Shown here: positions 49,201 through 62,800 of the stretch, piece after piece
Layout: each line of letters starts with the position of its first letter
Position numbering within the stretch: position 1 is the first letter of the stretch
Source of the DNA: Luscinia megarhynchos
Taxonomy: Eukaryota; Chordata; Aves; Passeriformes; Turdidae
NCBI GenBank assembly: GCA_034336665.1
Contig: JAPFBE010000002.1
Span: 31,909,406-31,973,405 of the forward strand
Direction: 5' to 3'
Length of the DNA: 64,000 nucleotides
Notes under the pieces: model-generated
Databases searched by the model: none
Told to the model about the DNA's origin: nothing
The model's input: only the letters and a program-made list of their open reading frames with translations
Program-made: the position numbers and the translations under genes

Positions 49201-52052
49201 CATTTAGTGGTTTAGTTATGCTTAGGTTTCAGTGGACCATTCATGCTGGAATGCAAGAGGGGCTCTTCAGATGATTTAATGGCACTTGCCATACCCATGA
49301 AAACAAAAAAAACCACATTGGATTTTCAAACCTCAATCTCTTAATATGGATATCAATGTTTCAGAAATCCCATTTCAGCTGGGGATAGCTGTCTGGGTTT
49401 CATGATGGAGACTTCACATCCAATGGAATAAATCATTTATGTCATGATCTTATGGTTCTTAGTGCTAGGCTAGTAGCCTTATCCTATGGGCAAATAAAGC
49501 TACATCTGGGTTTTTTGGTCGTGCTAGGGAACAGTGGATGTTTTCATTTAACCGCTGATTAGTAGGAGACTCTCTTGATGAAATGCAACTGTTGCACATT
49601 CATATCTCACTGGCTGTCATGCCAGGCAGGCCCACATTTGTTTTCACTTTGCCAAAAAGAAGATGATACACTGTACTGATAAAACTACACAATCTTAACA
49701 GTACATGTTGCTGTTCTGATCAAAAACTCCTCTGAGCCAGGTGCTTGTTTATTACTCAATTAAAGTAGATATAAAATACACAGCTCTCCTTCTCATCGCT
49801 TTTCTTAAGCTCCTGTGCCTAAAATGATACATATGTTTTAAAATTCATAATCTTCAGTGTATGAAAGGGGCTCATGGGACCTCATTAAAGGAGTCTCAAG
49901 GAAATCTGAAGTTGGCATAATGTGAATCCATGTGACCCTCTAGCAAGGAATTGCTTTGTCTGTCAGAAATTCAAGCAATCTCTACACCCACTTGTCCTTC
50001 CTGCTAGAAGAAAGGATCTCTTCAGATAAAACACAACTTTAGGATGCAATAATCACATTTAGTACTATTACAGCAGAAGATGTTGTTCCTGTATCTCACT
50101 CAGCTTCCTCCTGTGCTAAGAATTCTTCTCTGAGGCTAAATTGATGGAAGGAGTGATGGGCATGTAAAGTATTTGAGGAACTTATTCTCATTTGACTTGA
50201 AATACTGAATGATTTAAGTTTCCTTGAGGTTTAATGTTACTGAATCCTACAAATAGTAGTTTGCATTTTCTGTAATGTTTTGTGTCTTTGAGACATGTGA
50301 GCAGCCATATGATTACAGATCCTGTGTTCAAGTGTTAGCTAAATGCTCTTTGGAACATTCATGCATACAAAATGAAATGGCTTTTTGCCTCTGAGCGGGA
50401 TAAGGCTCTGAAACGTTGAACTGATTCTTTCTGGAATCCTTGTTTAAAAACAAAAAATTACCCTGTTGCATCTGCCACAGATTCTTTCAAAGGAAACAAA
50501 TAGTGAACTTTTCATTTTGTAAAATCAGATACTTTGTCATCCTGCAGAGTGACCATATTAACTTTTTTCAATTTGTCATGAGATTTAGAAAAAAACACTT
50601 CTATAATTTATGAAGTAGTTTGGCTATATCAGCTAGAGTTCAAAGGAATAAACAACACTAAAGTTGTGACTTCTCACAGACTTACCTAAACATGGAGAGA
50701 CAGAGGCTATCTTAGGTAGCAAAACAGCTAAATATTCTTTTGCTTGTACAAAATGTAGAAGAAAGAAAAAGGCAAAGTTAAAAAAGCTCTGTTCCCAAAA
50801 AAAGCCTCTGAAGCAATTTGTCCAAGCAATATTGATGTTATAAGTAAGAAAGCTGGGTAAGGATGCCTGATTTTGTACACCTTAAACAAATCCTTTGTAA
50901 AGGCATCTCTCTCATGCCTCTCTCTGGTACAAAAGTACCTGGGTTGAGTGGCTTAGGTATCATATAGCATTGGGATCCATTAAGACAGAGAGTTCTTATA
51001 TCATTCAGTGTCTGCTGAGGAATTGCTTTTATACACCAAGCCTTAACTGAACAGCATGTTCTGAACCTCATCATCACTGATACCTAAAGATTTACTAAAA
51101 CACCTATGCTTTGATGAGAAGCCACTGTGTTTAGATGTACTAGAAGCTGTGATCAAAACTTAAGTCCCACATGAACACATTTATGAATTACAGAACTAAA
51201 AGTTCAAAGATAGACCATTTCTTGTGCTCTTTTAGAACTGCAACAGTGTAAGTAGCATTTGGGAAGCCACATTCAAGCCATCCTTTTGAGGATTTGTGAG
51301 AATTTTATCTGCATGAAGGTTATTGAAAATTCCATTCTGTCATCTTCTTTCTTCCCTCTCCCTTGGGATCTCAGGGACTGTTTGCACCCTCATACTTTCA
51401 TCCCCAAATTCCTACCAAATATCTGCATTTTATTATCAATGGAATTTAGCTGTAACTGCTTTTATTTTATGTAGTCACATTAAGAACTTCTTGTGGGTTT
51501 GCAAACAGCTCAGTGTCATTATCTTTTATTTATTATCTTTATTGCTTTTCTTTTTATTTTCTTTTTTTTCCCTTTAAGGATTTTTTCCTAGGCTTCTTAA
51601 GGAAAAATAAGAAACAAGGCAGACTGCCTGTGCTACCTGTTTTGGCCCATTTTCTACCTTTACTGCTCTTGCTGGTGTTGCCTTGTCTTTGAGCATCTAG
51701 AAGAAAGACTTCTTTTTCCTGAGAACTTCTGTATTTTGGTGACAAATTCCTGAGTATCAGAGAAGGCTGTCAGAGAGAAGGATGCTTCACCAACTTATCC
51801 AATTGGGGAAAAAAACCCACAATACAAAAATCTTTAGCTATAATTTTCTCTTTATACATATACAACTTCAGGCTACCTTTGCACCCCTGCCAAGTTGTGC
51901 ACTGATGCTTGCTGGATGCTAAGGCTGTTCTGTTGCTCCTCATCCTGGCAGGCAAGAGAAAATATAATTAGAAGCTCTTGGGTTGAAATAAGAACAGGGA
52001 GAGATCTCTTTCTAGGTTGCCCATCATGGGCAAAACAGACTTCACTGGGGAA

Positions 52053-52164
52053 ATTATTTTATTTTATTTTATTTTATTTTATTTTATTTTATTTTATTTT
52101 ATTTTATTTTATTTTATTTTATTTTATTTTATTTTATTTTATTTTATTTTATTTTATTTTTTAT
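52053..52164. repeat. (ATTTT)n pentanucleotide microsatellite
   Basis: About 22 consecutive ATTTT units without interruption span roughly 112 bases, ending at TTATTACCAG. Such length without interruptions suggests recent growth and likely length variation. A 105-codon + strand open frame that runs through it is an artefact (Phe-Ile-Leu-Phe-Tyr repetition). Confidence 0.97.
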
Positions 52165-52234
52165 TACCAGTCAAATCAGAGTAAGGTAATGAGACTTAAA
52201 ACTGAGTCATAAAATAACCCTTCCCCCACTTCTC

Positions 52235-52460
52235 CCTTCTTTCCAGGCTAAACTTCATGTGCATGGGGACTCAGGTCAGCCCATCACACATCATCTCTGC
52301 TGCTGCTTCCTCCTCAGGGGTAGAACTCCTCAGTCCTTCCCTGCTCCTGCGTGGGGTCCCTCCCACATGAGACAGTTCTTCATTAACTTATTCAACTTGG
52401 GTCCTTCCCACAAGCTGCAGTTCTTCAAGGACTGCTCCAGCAGTGTAGTTCTCATCAAAC
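52235..52460 (+). mobile_element. Fragment of an avian retrovirus-like interspersed repeat
   Basis: This block contains TTTCCAGGCTAAACTTCATG, a CATCACACATCATCTCTGC block near 52282, GCGTGGGGTCCCTCCCACAT near 52350 and a GGTCCTTCCCACAAGCTGCAG block near 52399, followed by AGTTCTTCAAGGACTGCTCC. I recognise this from memory as a widespread avian repeat with internal tandem-like 'GGGTCCCTCCCAC / CTGCAGTTCTTC' units, probably linked to an endogenous retrovirus. The exact family is not known to me. No intact gene is present. It starts about 70 bases after the ATTTT array. Confidence 0.5.
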
Positions 52461-54424
52461 TTACCCTGAAAGTTTTATTTGATAGGCCAGAATGTTTACA
52501 AATGGCCAGACATTTCAAATTTAAAATCACAGTGTGAATACAAAATACTTACAGAGAGCAAATTGCCTTTCTTAGGAAAATAATAACATTAACACTTTTA
52601 TTTTCCAGCTGTTAATGTCATTGTCCTGCAAATGATAAAGAGTTGATGGTACCCTTACAGACATGTCAAAATGAAGACTGTATTATAAAGCCAACAGTGT
52701 ATATTCAGGGCACCCATCCTGACCTTGAGCAAAAATTCTGTCATGTGAGTTTCACTTGTATATTCCAGCCATGGTTACAGGCAGTAAGTCCTCTCCACAT
52801 TGCTAGGAATATTAGAAATACAACATAATGTATTACCCATTCCTCTTTTCCAATAAGTTAACATGGTTTTGTTTACATACTGCTTTCAGAAGCCAGCACA
52901 ACATTCCTGACTGCCCAGTGGCAGGCTGCAGCCTCAGCATCCTGGAGGCATGTGCCACGGTTAAATTTTCCAATCTCTGGCATGAGACTCAGCTCTTGTA
53001 GCTTTCAGCTGTTTGTGTCCCTTTTCTGGTCCCTTTGCTGAAGAGAAAAAATTTAGTAGATGTCATATTCACTGACAAACTGGGGGTTTCTTCCTGCCCA
53101 ATTTGATCACTGCAGTTTGAATCAATCCTTGCTCGTCTTTAAAGAGTTTCTGTGAATGTTATGTCAAGAAATGGGGCAGAGCTGGCATGCAGAAATTTGA
53201 TTTGCAGCAAGACTGAGATAAGCATAGCTGTGTATAAAGAGAATCTAAGGATCCTCTGTGTACATTAGGTAGTAAAGTCCTCATGTGTATTGTGTTAAGA
53301 AAATATATTGTGGTATGTCCAACTTGTTGAAACTTATAAAATGCTCCATTTGAACTGTGCTTTGATTTAATTTTATCAGGAAACCAGACTCTGTTCCTGG
53401 TCTGTTTATTTTCATTACCAGAGTATTTTCTTTCCTATGATTTTTTTACAGTTTATAATCTTTTTCTCCTTTTGTTTTTTTCATTAACCTTCTGGCTTCA
53501 ATGTCTTTAGCAGTGCCACCTTGCCCCTATAGAGTGCTTGGCCTTTCTGCTGAGACATCAAGCAAGGTGTAAAATGAAAGAACATTAATCCTAGGGAATT
53601 TCCCCAGAGCAGCAGAGCACAGTGCTCAGAAATCCTGAGCTGAAACACACAGGCTATTGTCAATTAAAACCTGATCTGTTTTAAACCAGGGTCATGCCAC
53701 CTACAGAACAGCTCCTATTTGAGGAGGTGCAAAGCAAGCCCACAGTTATTTTTGCTGCATCTTCCTCATACTGGAAACAGAGGATAATATGAAGTCAGCA
53801 TAAAAATAGAGGTTTTTTTTCCCTCAGAAACATCTGTTTTACCAGGAATTGGCTGAAGATCAAAAAGCGTTTTCTTTGCAGACACAGAGTTTCAAAAATA
53901 AAACATAGACAAATTAAAGACTTTCTAAATAAACTTTATATAGACCAAAGCATTAAAATGTCTAAAAATAAAGAGTGTTGTATGAGAGACACTGATTTAT
54001 AGGGAGGTTTCTAGATTGACACAAATTAAATGTGAGGCAGGAGGCTCAGTTCTGCTGTGATTCTGAAAAATGACTGGTGCCATTGGTGGATACAAAGGCA
54101 GGATGCAGATTTGCCTAAACAGAGACCTGTGTTGCTTTTGGGAAGCTATAGGGGGTGTGAACTTCTGGGTGAAGGTTGTAGTGAAGATATGTCAGAGGCC
54201 ATGTGAGAGACCCACATGCTTTTAGTTTGGAAGCTAGGTGAGAAACCCACAGCATTTAAATGGCAACAGAGCCTTACACTTGGGAAATTGAATCCTGTGT
54301 TAAGTGTACATGATTTGAGAAATTAATACCCACTCATGAGAAAATGACAATTGTATGTTTATAATTGTCTGTGCAGTTTCACTTACTGAGCATGTTAAGC
54401 ACAAAAATGTGGTAATTTGAATTA

Positions 54425-54454
54425 CATTTATTATCACAACATTTATTATCACAA
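54425..54454. repeat. 15-bp perfect tandem duplication
   Basis: The unit CATTTATTATCACAA is repeated twice head to tail with no mismatch. It is a small local duplication within intron. Confidence 0.9.
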
Positions 54455-57400
54455 CTAGAGGCATAGTTTTCAAATATCTGTTTCTATGCTTTTCAGTCAG
54501 CAACTTGTGAAATTTTATGCCAATTATTTTGGTTATCCTTTCACTTTTTGTGGTATTATTTTCCCACACAGCCAGGGGCTCTAACACAAGTTAGAGCTGA
54601 TGCTTGCTACAGCAATTTAACTAGCTCAGGTATCCCCCTTTACTAAAGGTCATGTTTTCCCACAGCAGAGTTGCAGAAACAAATATGCTGGCTTTTTGGT
54701 TGCAGTGCTTCCTTGTCCAAGTGAGAACAAGCTGCAGCTGAAGATGATTTTGTGTTTATCTACTTTAGTGTAGCAGCAGTGATTGAGGTGTGGTCACACA
54801 GACACATCTGTCAGCTCAGCTGTAACTTCTGCCCTGGGGAAAGGCAGATCTTTGTGGTACAATAACATATTAAATTGTGTTTAAGTGCATTTTTGGGTTC
54901 AGTTTGCTTCAGTTTGGTCAAGGCCTGAAAAAGATATTTATAGCACAATGGATTTTTTTAACCTACCTTTGAAGTGCCATAGGTGGTGTCCAGTCTCTCA
55001 ACGTTGATTTAAAGGAATTTGGGGAATGGGAGTTGTGTTTGTTTCTCTCACTTCAACTTCAACACAGAGGAGTGGCCTTTGAGCTCTGAAGATCTGAATT
55101 TTCACATGCACATTAACTTTCCATCTTTGAATTTCCTCTGAGTAGATGATTGGAACTTTCTGGTATTTGGCGTTTTTGAAGATGAGATAAAAACAGTCTG
55201 GTGCTGGCTGGATCAGGCAACTGTATTTTGCAATCTTCACTGGGCTTCCAAACCCATACCCAGATCCCTTACTGACTTCATTTCCAGAAGTGCAGATCAC
55301 AGCCTTTCTGCTACCTCATCAGAAAGTGCAGTGATCAAAATCTCTGAACCCATCTCGTTTGTGTGACTAAATCAATTTCCAATGGGTATAAATACTTTAA
55401 CACATTTCAGCAAGTTCTGCTTTTTACTGCAGCTCCTAGGTTTGGACTGGCAACTCCGAATTAAAGTTCATTTCCCTCATCTATTCAGTTTCTACATTTC
55501 CATCACTTACACATTTGTTATTTAGTAACTGCTCTAACATTTTAAGTGTTATCTCAGGAGTGTGACATTATTGGATTTTTTCCTTCCAGTGATTGGTCTC
55601 TCATTTCAGTCATCCTTTAAGTGAAAAATAGAGCAAGAATATTACAATAATTAACTTTTCAGAGCAAAACCAGGCTTCAGGCCTTCCCAAAATTAGTTTT
55701 CTCAAATTTTGCTTCCATTTTTTTTATAAAACACAATTTATCAATCTTTATAATTAATGTAGAAAAACCCCCAAAAAACAAGTAAATGAGCTGCAATTAA
55801 ATGCTTGTTGTCTAAATGATTGCACAAGTAGCTAGTACTTTCACACTATCAGGTCAGTTTTGATGTACCAGTGATTAGTGTCTGCATTTTTTTCCCCTCA
55901 GATTTTGATCCTAAAATGTGATAGCTCAGCTGAACCTAAAAGATTGTCTCGTTGTAGAAAATAAGATCAATGATGAACTGTAGGCTGGTAAAAGCTTTAC
56001 TTTTAATATAAGGCTGCACTGATTATATAATGAATGATTGAGGATAAATGAATAAGTATCTGAAAGAGTGATCTCTGGATGGATATAAAATAATAATGAC
56101 TGTTTTAATTTTCTGCATTACTTGGCAGCAGGCTTTTCACACAGTTGATTTTTCAGGTTTAAATATTATGGAAGTAAATGTGTGCTCAGTATGTACATTT
56201 CAAGAACTACTTTACAGCTGTGCCTAATTTGAAACTGCCTCGTTAAAGAAAGGAGCCATTTGGCCACATTGACAAATATTGTAGCTAGTATTGGGTGAAT
56301 CTAAACATCAGGTATCTAATAGTCAAACTTTTTCCAGGTCACAAAGTATCCGAGGAACTCTGGTGTTGCCTGTGGAAACTGAAATTCCAGATTTTCTTCC
56401 ACTTTTGGTGTTTAAAAATTTGTTGTTAGGGATCTCCTTTTACAACAAGAACATAGCTCTCTTTGTCTTTTTAGAAACCTACATGAAGGTAAATGTGAGA
56501 TGAGGGTAATTTATGAGTGATAACAGATTTGCAGTGATTATGAAGCAACAGCACTCTCTAAAATTGATGAGCTGATAGCCTTTTTATGCCTTTTTGACTA
56601 TTGGATTATCTCCTAAAATTCTTACTCTCAGTTAATAAATACTTGGATAGTGTGATTTCCAGCAGTTTAAAAAATATATTTTAAGTTAATAATCACTGTT
56701 TCAGCAATTTAGAGGATTTTTGTCAGGAATATTAGGACCTAAATTAAAAATGTTAAGCTTCTCAGTGATAGCATTTGAAACTAATTGCAAACAATTGAGT
56801 TATTATGGGAAAATAAATCACCTGTTTTCCATCTGACTTAATCCTGCTCCCTTAGCATTTGCATTTGTAATAAATGAAGCCACATGCACAGATCATTAGT
56901 GTGACCCAGCTGAATGGTAACTCCTTGAGCTACAGGAGCTCACTTTTTTCCTGCTCATTGAGCATAGCTCCAAAATAGAATTTTGAACAACCTCCTTTTC
57001 CCCACTTCTGAGGTGGTGAGTGACCAGGGAAGCTACATCTCTTTTCCTGGTCTTTTCCAATGGCACATTCCTATTTTCAAATGTAAAAAAATAAATTGAA
57101 TTCCCTCTCTTTGTAATTAAATTGATAAAGATGTATTTCAAGGCTTCTATTTACATGCTGATTTTAAAATCTAAAATGATTAATTTAGATTCATTTACAA
57201 GTAGCACATCATTTACCTTTAATGATATTTGTATTTCACCATCTACTTGTCATGATGTTGCTCAGATTTTGGTCCTGGCTTTCCTACTGCATTTGAGGCC
57301 TTCACTATGTGGCAATATAGAAATCACTTTTGAGTCAGTTTTGGTAAATCCACACAGTCATTTATAGGTGGACAATCCCTTCAGCCTTACAGCCTTGATT

Positions 57401-60400
57401 ATTTATGGTCCTATGTGTTTCTGTATTTTATCAGCTCAGTAATATCTTATAATTCCTTTCTTTGCAGCACTCTAAATGAAAACAATGAGGGCAAAAATAA
57501 TTGAATCCTTAGTCCTCTCTGACAAGCCCGTCTGGTTTTCTCAAATGTTACTGGGTTCAAGTGGTGACATCCCCAGCTTCTGGTCCCCCACTTTTGGTGG
57601 TTCCCACTTCAAGAGTCATGTTTCTTGTGTGCCAGATTGTAACACTGCATCCAAAACCACAGACAAGGTGGAATTTACAATAAAATTCCTGACTATGAAC
57701 TGGAGAAAATGACCCTGGACACCAATCTCCTAAGCAACAACTTACCTGCAAAGAAGTAATTTTCTGTAATGGCAATTTCCTTCAGAACAGTTGGATGAGT
57801 TTGGCATAAAATGCAGCTTTTGAGCAGGAAGTTGCACAAATAGCTGGTAGAAAAAGGAAAGTGGTGGCTTTGTTCTGTCCAAAAACTGATGGGTTTATGA
57901 AGAGGTGATGAAAGTAGGAACTTTCCTTATCAAAGCAAAATTAGTGATATTGAATATAGGAAGGATTTGAGTCCTGAACTGTCCTAATCCACTGACCTGC
58001 CCGCAGGGTCTTGAGCTCCTCCAGGAGAAAGAGATCCAAATCCAGCCTTTAATTCCTCTTAAATTGCCCTTTACACCAATAGGGACTTTTCCAATTCTTT
58101 TCTTTAAAATTGAAACAAAAAGTTGTGTGCAGTCAGTATTTGCAGCCAAAACCCACATCTTTTTGTTTCAGAAGAAACTTGTTTTCCTTCCTCTCTCCAT
58201 CAAAATATTTTTACAAACCCGTTCTGGACACACCTCCTACCCTAACTTTACATTGCTGCAGGATTGCATCTGCAGTGGGCAATAGTCTCTGCAGTCCTGG
58301 TTCCACTGGTATCAGTAGAACTCCTCCTATGGATCTCAACTGAAGCTAAAACATTGCCTACAAACTAGGATGTCTAAGTGTGGTTAAAATACAATGGGGA
58401 TCTCAGAAATTGTTTTAGGTTTTGTTTTCCAGTTATAGCTGTGAGATTTAAAGGGTAGAAGATGTTTTGTTTAATGGGTTGAAATTATTGGGGTTTGAGT
58501 GTTCTTTCATGTCATGCTTTTGCAATAGTTTTGTAGCAGCAAAATTGCACTCAACTAAGGTATATCTAGTGGTATTTGGTTGAAGAACATGGCTTTTTAA
58601 ACTGTGGAATAAACAGAAATATTATCAAAGACTTGTATTTTGTTTGTTTTAGTTTGAAAATGCTTCTTTAAAAAGACAAGATATTACATTTCTGTAATAA
58701 AAATAAATGAACCATTTCTTTTTTAAAATTCAGTTAGTGATTTTTCTGTGTGGGTTTCAACCATGGGAAGATAAATTTTATCCATCTTTTTGTTCTTGGA
58801 GAGAGAGAGGGTGTATAGTCCTTCAGGAAACTTATATTTTGACATATAAACAAAGCTCCCTCTACATGGGAACTGTTTTTCTCTGGAGTTTTATAACCCT
58901 GTTGCATTTGGTTTGGCCTTTATTTTGCTTGTATTTGAGAGCTATCCTTTCTTTAAACTAAGTATTGCTGTGGCAAACTCAGAGACTGAGAGATGGCTGA
59001 GACTGAGGTGCTCATATCTTACAGCCCTGTCTTGTCTCAGGTGACTGACATTCTATACCATTCAATTTATGAATCAGCAACACTCTTTCCTACTGATTGG
59101 TGTCTTAATGCCTGTAGAATTATTTTGGGCTAGTCGAATTGAAGTTTAGCATGATGGAACAAAAAGCAAAAATTTCTAAGTATTTTTAAAACATTGGATT
59201 ATTTTGTGCATCAAAAATTTGAGAATTAATACAATATATTGAAAGAAAATCCTAAAAGATAACTCTTGGACTGAAAATATTTATGCACTTGTCAATGTTG
59301 ATTTAGCTGTTTTGTCTGTCACACTAACAGGTGAGAAAGAAAAACACAGATGAGAACTAAAGGAGTGCATTCCATATAGACATATTGTATACATCAAAGA
59401 AATAAGAGCTTGTTAGGAGAAATCTATCCATAATATAAACATAAAAATGTGCATGCAACTGTCTATCTGAATTCTGGTTTTAATGAAAAAAAATTGTACT
59501 TCAAAGGTAGGTAATATTTTGGTCTAGTTTTTTAAGGAGATATCAGAGTATCATGCCTTTTGGTTAATTATAATCAAACTTAAGGAGTAAAAGTCTGAGA
59601 GATTCTCAAAATTTTTAGGAATTTGACTAAAGTAGCTATGCAGAGGCAAAAAAGAAATTGGTTCCATATTCCCCAGAGGAAACAGTTTTTTGTTGTTTTG
59701 TTGTGTTGTTCAGTGTTACTTAACAATAGTCCCCTCTAGTTTGAATTTACATTTTACTTGTCCTTTCCTAAAATAATATAACTGAATAATTCTAAATAAA
59801 TATTGATAGAAAGCATGACGTTAATATTTTTTTCCATTATGCAAAAATATTAGGGAATATTATTTAAGGACAGAAGCCATGTAGCTGCTTAATAGCATAA
59901 TCATTATCTATGATTCCAAATTATCATTTTAATTGATGATGCCTTTTCTCATATTACCACCATTATTCTTCATGATAATTTTTTATTTAAATTTATCATT
60001 TTCACAGACATGTACTTTGTGAGGTATGTATTTATTTGCGTATTTTGTGTAAAATTTCCAATTATCTCCAAAAAACTGTAATGTTGTATTGCCCCCTCAA
60101 ATTTAGTCTTTACAAGTTTTACTGCATCTTTACCAGGTATAGCCAGGCCTAAATTAGGCATAAATTCAACTATCTTCACTTGCTAAATCCACTGGCTAAA
60201 CTAAAAGCTGCAATATGGTGAATTAGATCACACCTTTTAGAACAGCTTGCAAAGAGAACTTTGAGAACTTTAAAAAGTTAAGCTTGAACTATTGCAATGA
60301 TATTTTTGGAGTCTGTAAATGGCCTCAAGTAACTATTGCTCTGAGTCCACAGGCATACTCTAAGGACTAATGTGCATAACCCATCACTTGAGCCCCTGAA

Positions 60401-60581
60401 GTATTTCTTTGAGTGTCTAGAGAATCCCCCAGGAGAGCTTGGCCCATCTGTCCCTTCAGTCCGTGTGGAAGGTCAGAGGTGGAGTTTAGCAGCTGCTGTC
60501 TCACTCTGGGCAGCACTACAGGAGCAGAGTGCTTCACTGCTTTCCTAGCTCTGTCTTACCACTGAGGTGAGACATCCATGT

Positions 60582-60612
60582 TTCATCTGAGACTTTAATT
60601 CATCTGAGACTT
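60582..60612. repeat. 14-bp direct duplication
   Basis: The unit TTCATCTGAGACTT occurs at 60582-60595 and 60599-60612, separated by three bases. It is a short slippage-type duplication in intron. Confidence 0.85.
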
Positions 60613-61939
60613 ACACATGCTTACTTGATTAATGTGCCCATGATTCTAGCTGGTACAATTGCTTTGGAGAGGGCCATGCTCTTGAAATCCCTCTTAAGTA
60701 AATTGTTCAAGTACTGGACAAGGTGGTAAGAGGAGGATAAACCAAGCAGAGGTATCAATTTCCATATTCCCTCTCTCTTCCCTCTCAAATTCTCCTGTTA
60801 GACTATGTCTTCATGCTAGCAGCACTTAATATATCCATGTGTAATCTGACCCATGCCTTTTCTCTCCCCCTTTCCTTACTTCCACTTCTGAGGCAATTCA
60901 GAGCAAGTTCATTGTTCTGCTTTTACCAGAGTTTTCAGCATCAGATCACACTGATGCTCTCAGCAAGCACCGTGTGGTTTTTGATTCCCCCGTGGCAGAC
61001 GTGGTAGTCAGCCGAGCAGTGCAGCACTCACTGTCTGTGAGAGCAGCCAGTGAGCTCTGCCAGGTCATTATTAGTGCCAGAACTCCAAGGAGTCATCCAT
61101 TCTGGCTATAGCCCTCTGAATTTTTTGTTGGAGAAATTATTTACTGCTGTAAATATCCTCCAGTTAAGCTATATGTACTTTTGTTTCCCCAGCCTTCTGA
61201 GCCTTTCATGGTTATTATCCAGTGGCTGAATAGACAAGCATGACAGCAGTCAAACTTTCATATAAGCTATGCAGCAAGCAAGAAGAAAGGAAAAACTAAC
61301 AAATGGTCTTCAGAGACACTTTTCAGGAACATCTTTCTTTCTGTGCTAGTAACAGCATAGGAGAATGCTCTCTGTCAGGGTGTATGGAGGGACTGCACAT
61401 CCTGAAGCACACTGAACACTGGCAGTCTGTCTTTCTAGAAGTGAGGCAGCTGACATGTTCATCTCAGAAGTGTGTAGCAAAGCAACATTCAATACATTGC
61501 CACTAAATTAACTCCTTCCTCTACTAGCTATATTTATTTGACAAATACGTACCTCACATATTCTGCTTTACATGAACCTCACCTTTCTATGCCATGTCTG
61601 ATAAAGAAAGCCCTCATATTTCTAGCAGCTTTTGGTTTTGACTGAAAAATATCAGTACAAAAATCAATAGCAAATGAAGAACCGAAACTTTTAGAGTATT
61701 GTGACTATATTGAAATAAACATTGTAGTAGTTACTATACTGATTGGTTTTTTTCCTGCTTACTTACTTATAAAAAAGAGTTTGAGTTTCAAGATGTTTGA
61801 AAGTAATGCAGCATATCTCCTCTTCCAAGATATTTAACTTTGCAACAGAAAATAGTTTGATTCAGAAAACTGAAATATGTGACAAATGTTAAACAGATTA
61901 AAAGCTGGTACATTGACAAATTGAAAAATGTGGTATCAG

Positions 61940-62800
61940 TGGGCAGGTATAAATTACTGGGATGTGTCTAGTAGAGTCTGCCTGAAATCAGTTCTTGGGT
62001 CAATAGCACTTAACATTTTTATCAACAGTCTAGACAGTGATATAAGACATTTTCAGTAAAGCTTGAGAAGGACAGAGATTGGTGAGGTAGTAAATAATAT
62101 GCTGGATAATTACAGCAGCTAATAAAACATATTTTAATATTGGCAAATACTATCAGCCTCTTGTGTGGGATAAAAAAATTAGGTAGTTGTTAAGCTGTGA
62201 TTTAGAAAAGGACAGGTTATCAAAGATAATTTGGTCTACTTAGACTCTTTGTACAATGCTCTGGAAGGAAAAAACACTAATGCAATAATGTGCATGTTAA
62301 AGTCAGACTGTCAGGCAAATGGGGTGATGATTGCCTTTGCATGCTGTATTGATAAGATTGCTTCTAGAATGCCAAGTCCAATTTTGGTGTCCAGGCATAA
62401 TGAAAATTAGAAAATAGGACAAATGGAATACATTGGGGTGCACAGAACCTGGAGATCAGGTTTTAAACCCTCTGTAAGTTTAAAAAGTTGAGCTTAGTTT
62501 ATCATTATGTATGTGTACTTGGGCATGAAATTTTTTTTGTAGGTTTGGGACAAGAAAGACTCTCAGCATCATTGATAAAGGCATAGCAAAATTCAGGGAC
62601 TGGAAAATTAAATTAAGGGGAAAATGCAGCCTCATATTAACTTGCAATTTGTTAGCTTTGCAGATTACTAAATAACAGAACAGCTGATCCGGGGAGGTGA
62701 TAGACTCATCAGTGCTAGACATCTTGAAAAAAAAAGAAAAAATAAGAAGAGGGAAAGGCAGATTTAATGATTTACTTTTTTTACAGTTCTCATGTGCTGC
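61940..62800 (+). mobile_element. Old degraded CR1 LINE fragment, sense orientation
   Basis: Several CR1 landmarks survive in the right order. A GTGTCTAGTAGAGTCTGCCT block lies near 61964. A TTAACATTTTTATCAACAG block near 62010 corresponds to the reverse-transcriptase FIND motif. TCCAATTTTGGTGTCCAGGC is near 62378. A GAAAATGCAGCCTCATATTAAC block is near 62620, and a GGGGAGGTGATAGACTCATC block near 62691 corresponds to the region just before the CR1 3' tail. It is much more diverged than the copy at 9.7 kb, so it is an older insertion. The 113-codon minus-strand open frame at 62480-62821 is fortuitous. Confidence 0.65.

Noticed and set aside
51895..52212. 105-codon open frame with a repetitive Phe-Ile-Leu-Phe-Tyr tail
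   Set aside because: The tail is the translation of the ATTTT microsatellite. A five-base unit cycles through frames without stops, so the frame is an artefact.
54998..55300. 100-codon minus-strand open frame with a fairly protein-like composition
   Set aside because: No family was recognised, no exon-like boundaries were convincing, and the length is within chance for a 64-kb window.
57460..57480. TTCTTTGCAG acceptor-like site near 57467
   Set aside because: The following codons do not match any part of SEMA5A, and a TAA stop appears within a few codons in one frame. Such sites are common in intron sequence.
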